Shown piece after piece: positions 62,394 through 64,000 of a DNA stretch of 64,000 nt. Below the pieces are notes generated by a model. That model was not told the origin of the DNA. It saw only the letters and a program-made list of their open reading frames with translations, and did not search any database. The position numbers and the translations under genes were made by a program. Position 1 is the stretch's first letter. Each line of letters begins with the position of its first letter. The stretch lies in contig NZ_BJZQ01000002.1 in NCBI RefSeq assembly GCF_007992115.1, positions 124,001 to 188,000 on the forward strand. The letters are read 5' to 3'. This DNA is from Aeromicrobium flavum. GTDB lineage: Bacteria > Actinomycetota > Actinomycetes > Propionibacteriales > Nocardioidaceae.

Positions 62394-62400
62394 GGCCCCC

Positions 62401-63750
62401 ATGCCGCCCAAGACCGCGTCCGCCTTCGCCTGCACCGAGTGCGGATGGACCACGGGCAAGTGGGTCGGTCGGTGTGGTGAGTGCCAGGCGTGGGGCACCG
62501 TCGACGCGGTCGGCACCGGTGCCCGCAGCGGCCGCACCTCCCCCGCCCCCGTCTCCAGCCCCGCCGTCCCGATCGGGCAGGTCACGGCCACCGAGGCCGC
62601 CGCCGTCGGCTCGGGCATCCCCGAGCTCGACCGTGTCCTCGGCGGGGGCGTCGTCGCCGGCGCCGTGATGCTGATGGCGGGCGAGCCGGGCGTCGGCAAG
62701 TCCACCCTGCTGCTCGAGGTCGCGGCGCGGTGGGCGCGGGCCGGCCGCCGCACCCTCTACGTCTCTGGCGAGGAGTCGGCCGCGCAGGTGCGCCTGCGCG
62801 CCGAGCGCACCGGAGCCCTCGCCGACGAGCTGTACCTCGCGGCCGAGACCGACCTCGGCGGCCTGCTCACCCACATCGACGCCGTGAAGCCCAGCCTGCT
62901 GATCGTCGACTCCGTCCAGACGATCGGCTCGTCGTCGGTCGACGGCGTGCCCGGCGGCGTCACCCAGGTGCGTGAGGTCGCGGCCACGGTGATCGGCCGC
63001 GCCAAGGCCGAGGGCATTGCCACCCTGCTCGTCGGTCACGTCACGAAGGACGGGTCGGTCGCGGGCCCGCGCGTGCTCGAGCACCTGGTCGACGTCGTCC
63101 TGCAGTTCGAGGGCGACCGCACCAGCCGGCTGCGCCTGCTGCGCGCCACCAAGAACCGGTTCGGGCCCGTCGACGAGATCGGCTGCTTCGACCTCGTCGA
63201 CGCCGGCATCGTCGAGGTGCCCGACCCCACGGGACTGTTCGTCTCCCGGCACGAGTCCCCCGTCCCCGGCACGTGCGTCACCGTCACGATGGAGGGCCGG
63301 CGCCCCCTGCTGGCCGAGGTGCAGGCGCTCACGGTCGCGGCCACCACGCCGTCGCCGCGCCGCTCCTCCAGCGGTCTCGACTCCTCGCGCGTGGCCATGC
63401 TGCTCGCGGTGCTCAGCAAGACGGGCGTCGCGCTGGGCAACCAGGACGTCTACACGGCCTCGGTCGGCGGTGCCCGGCTGCACGAGCCGGCCGTCGACCT
63501 GGCCGTGGCGCTGGCGGTCATCTCGGCCGCCGGTGGCTCCCCGCTGCCCGGCGGCCTCGTCGCCCTCGGCGAGGTCGGCCTGGCCGGAGAGGTGCGCCCG
63601 GTGCGCGGGCTCGAGGCGCGCCTGCGCGAGGCCGCCCGCATCGGCTTCACCCACGCCATCGTTCCGGGCGGCAGCGAGAACCTGTCCCGTGTCGGACTCC
63701 ACGTGCTCCGAACAGGAGATCTGACCGCTGCGTTGCGGGCGCTGCCCTAG
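62401..63750 (+). CDS. radA: DNA repair protein RadA
   Basis: RecA-like ATPase and branch-migration factor in recombinational repair, 449 residues. N-terminal C4 zinc finger FACTECGWTTGKWVGRCGEC, Walker A LMAGEPGVGKSTLLLEVA, Walker B LLIVDSVQTIGS, the RadA-specific KNRFG in RATKNRFGPVDEIGCF, and a C-terminal Lon-protease-like domain (LPGGLVALGEVGLAGEVRPV). Standard length. disA follows 41 bp downstream, a pairing conserved in Gram-positive bacteria. Confidence 0.97.
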   Translation: MPPKTASAFACTECGWTTGKWVGRCGECQAWGTVDAVGTGARSGRTSPAPVSSPAVPIGQVTATEAAAVGSGIPELDRVLGGGVVAGAVMLMAGEPGVGKSTLLLEVAARWARAGRRTLYVSGEESAAQVRLRAERTGALADELYLAAETDLGGLLTHIDAVKPSLLIVDSVQTIGSSSVDGVPGGVTQVREVAATVIGRAKAEGIATLLVGHVTKDGSVAGPRVLEHLVDVVLQFEGDRTSRLRLLRATKNRFGPVDEIGCFDLVDAGIVEVPDPTGLFVSRHESPVPGTCVTVTMEGRRPLLAEVQALTVAATTPSPRRSSSGLDSSRVAMLLAVLSKTGVALGNQDVYTASVGGARLHEPAVDLAVALAVISAAGGSPLPGGLVALGEVGLAGEVRPVRGLEARLREAARIGFTHAIVPGGSENLSRVGLHVLRTGDLTAALRALP

Positions 63751-63791
63751 GATGAGGCCGACCACGTCCATGGCCGAGAACGGGGGATGTC

Positions 63792-64000
63792 GTGGCGGTT
63801 CCGGACCTGCGGGCGACGTTGACTTCCGTCGCGCCCGGAACTGCGCTGCGTGAGGGCCTGGAGCGGATCATGCGTGGGCGCACCGGCGCCCTGATCGTCA
63901 TCGGCCACGACCGCGTCATCGACTCGATCTCCACCGGCGGCTTCGCCCTCGACGTGCCCTTCACCGCCACCGGACTGCGCGAGCTGGCCAAGATGGACGG
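63792..64000 (+). CDS. disA: DNA integrity scanning protein DisA, diadenylate cyclase (partial, 5' end)
   Basis: Start of the c-di-AMP synthase that scans DNA for branched structures. From GTG 63792 the product begins [20 protein letters not shown] and continues [20 protein letters not shown] with [20 protein letters not shown], the conserved N-terminal DAC region. The DGA and RHR catalytic motifs would lie past the right edge. GGGGGA sits 5-6 nt upstream. RadA is known to interact with DisA and limit c-di-AMP synthesis in Bacillus and mycobacteria, consistent with the adjacency. Confidence 0.92.
   Translation, partial: MAVPDLRATLTSVAPGTALREGLERIMRGRTGALIVIGHDRVIDSISTGGFALDVPFTATGLRELAKMD

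Noticed and set aside
58000..63771. Minus-strand open frame of about 1900 codons and other very long frames such as 2581-5160 (+), 45985-48363 (-) and 10865-11917 (-).
   Set aside because: They lie antisense or out of frame to well-recognised genes, have Arg/Gly/Ala-biased or disordered composition and are by-products of high GC with few stop codons.
1..64000. CRISPR arrays, tRNA or rRNA genes, insertion sequences, toxin-antitoxin pairs and biosynthetic clusters.
   Set aside because: Reading both strands gave no spaced repeat array, no cloverleaf-like conserved TTCGA context between genes, and no transposase or assembly-line motif.

Overview
The window is a chromosomal segment of a high-GC actinobacterium. 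Indications are the strong G/C third-position bias, many GTG starts, genes packed with 1, 4 or 8 nt overlaps, menaquinone-based respiration, system II cytochrome c maturation, an MMPL transporter, the 33-residue ribosomal protein bS22, and a Rex-type redox repressor heading a heme operon. From memory, the gene order resembles an inverted and edited version of the Mycobacterium tuberculosis Rv0496-Rv0558 region. A Nocardioidaceae-like organism (Aeromicrobium or Nocardioides) is my guess. No tRNA, rRNA, CRISPR array, insertion sequence, prophage or integron was seen, and no gene-free stretch exceeds about 210 bp.

Layout. 1-10040 (minus): complex I operon nuoABCDEFGHI plus most of nuoJ, the rest lying off the left edge. 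10041-24000: menaquinone genes menG, menF, menD, menC, menE and menA on both strands, interspersed with a winged-helix protein, an SGNH hydrolase, a secreted beta-propeller protein, an aldehyde dehydrogenase/GMC oxidoreductase pair and a Cds1-like PLP enzyme. 24900-27500: small membrane proteins and an ABC-2 type exporter. 27541-39020 (minus): rex-hemA-hemC-hemD-hemB-hemL, a phosphatase, then the cytochrome c maturation set TlpA/ResA-CcdA-ResB-CcsB. 39126-48330: surface-polymer modification genes, glutaredoxin, acyl-CoA ligase, HAD phosphatase, and a divergent TetR/MMPL efflux pair. 48482-54372: a Lys-rich secreted protein and a minus-strand unit (excisionase-type HTH, bS22, epimerase-like protein, acyltransferase, membrane protein, ECF sigma factor), preceded by an AcuC deacetylase. 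54377-64000: proC, LOG protein, symporter, VOC proteins, TIM-barrel isomerase, ppx, a degenerate acyltransferase-SGNH protein, a Cys-rich protein, radA and the start of disA.

How it works together. Much of the window builds one aerobic electron-transport chain: complex I, menaquinone, heme and cytochrome c maturation. Two 18-bp sites match the actinobacterial Rex operator TTGTGAA-N4-TTCACAA at 13 of 14 fixed positions each. One lies upstream of nuoA, the other over the -35 of the rex-hem promoter, so the NADH sensor encoded here probably controls both. A second layer is an apparently common leaderless promoter design: a TANNNT hexamer ends 6 or 7 nt before the start codon of at least a dozen genes. 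Two copies of a roughly 67-bp palindromic repeat sit directly at the stop codons of hemB and of the MMPL gene.
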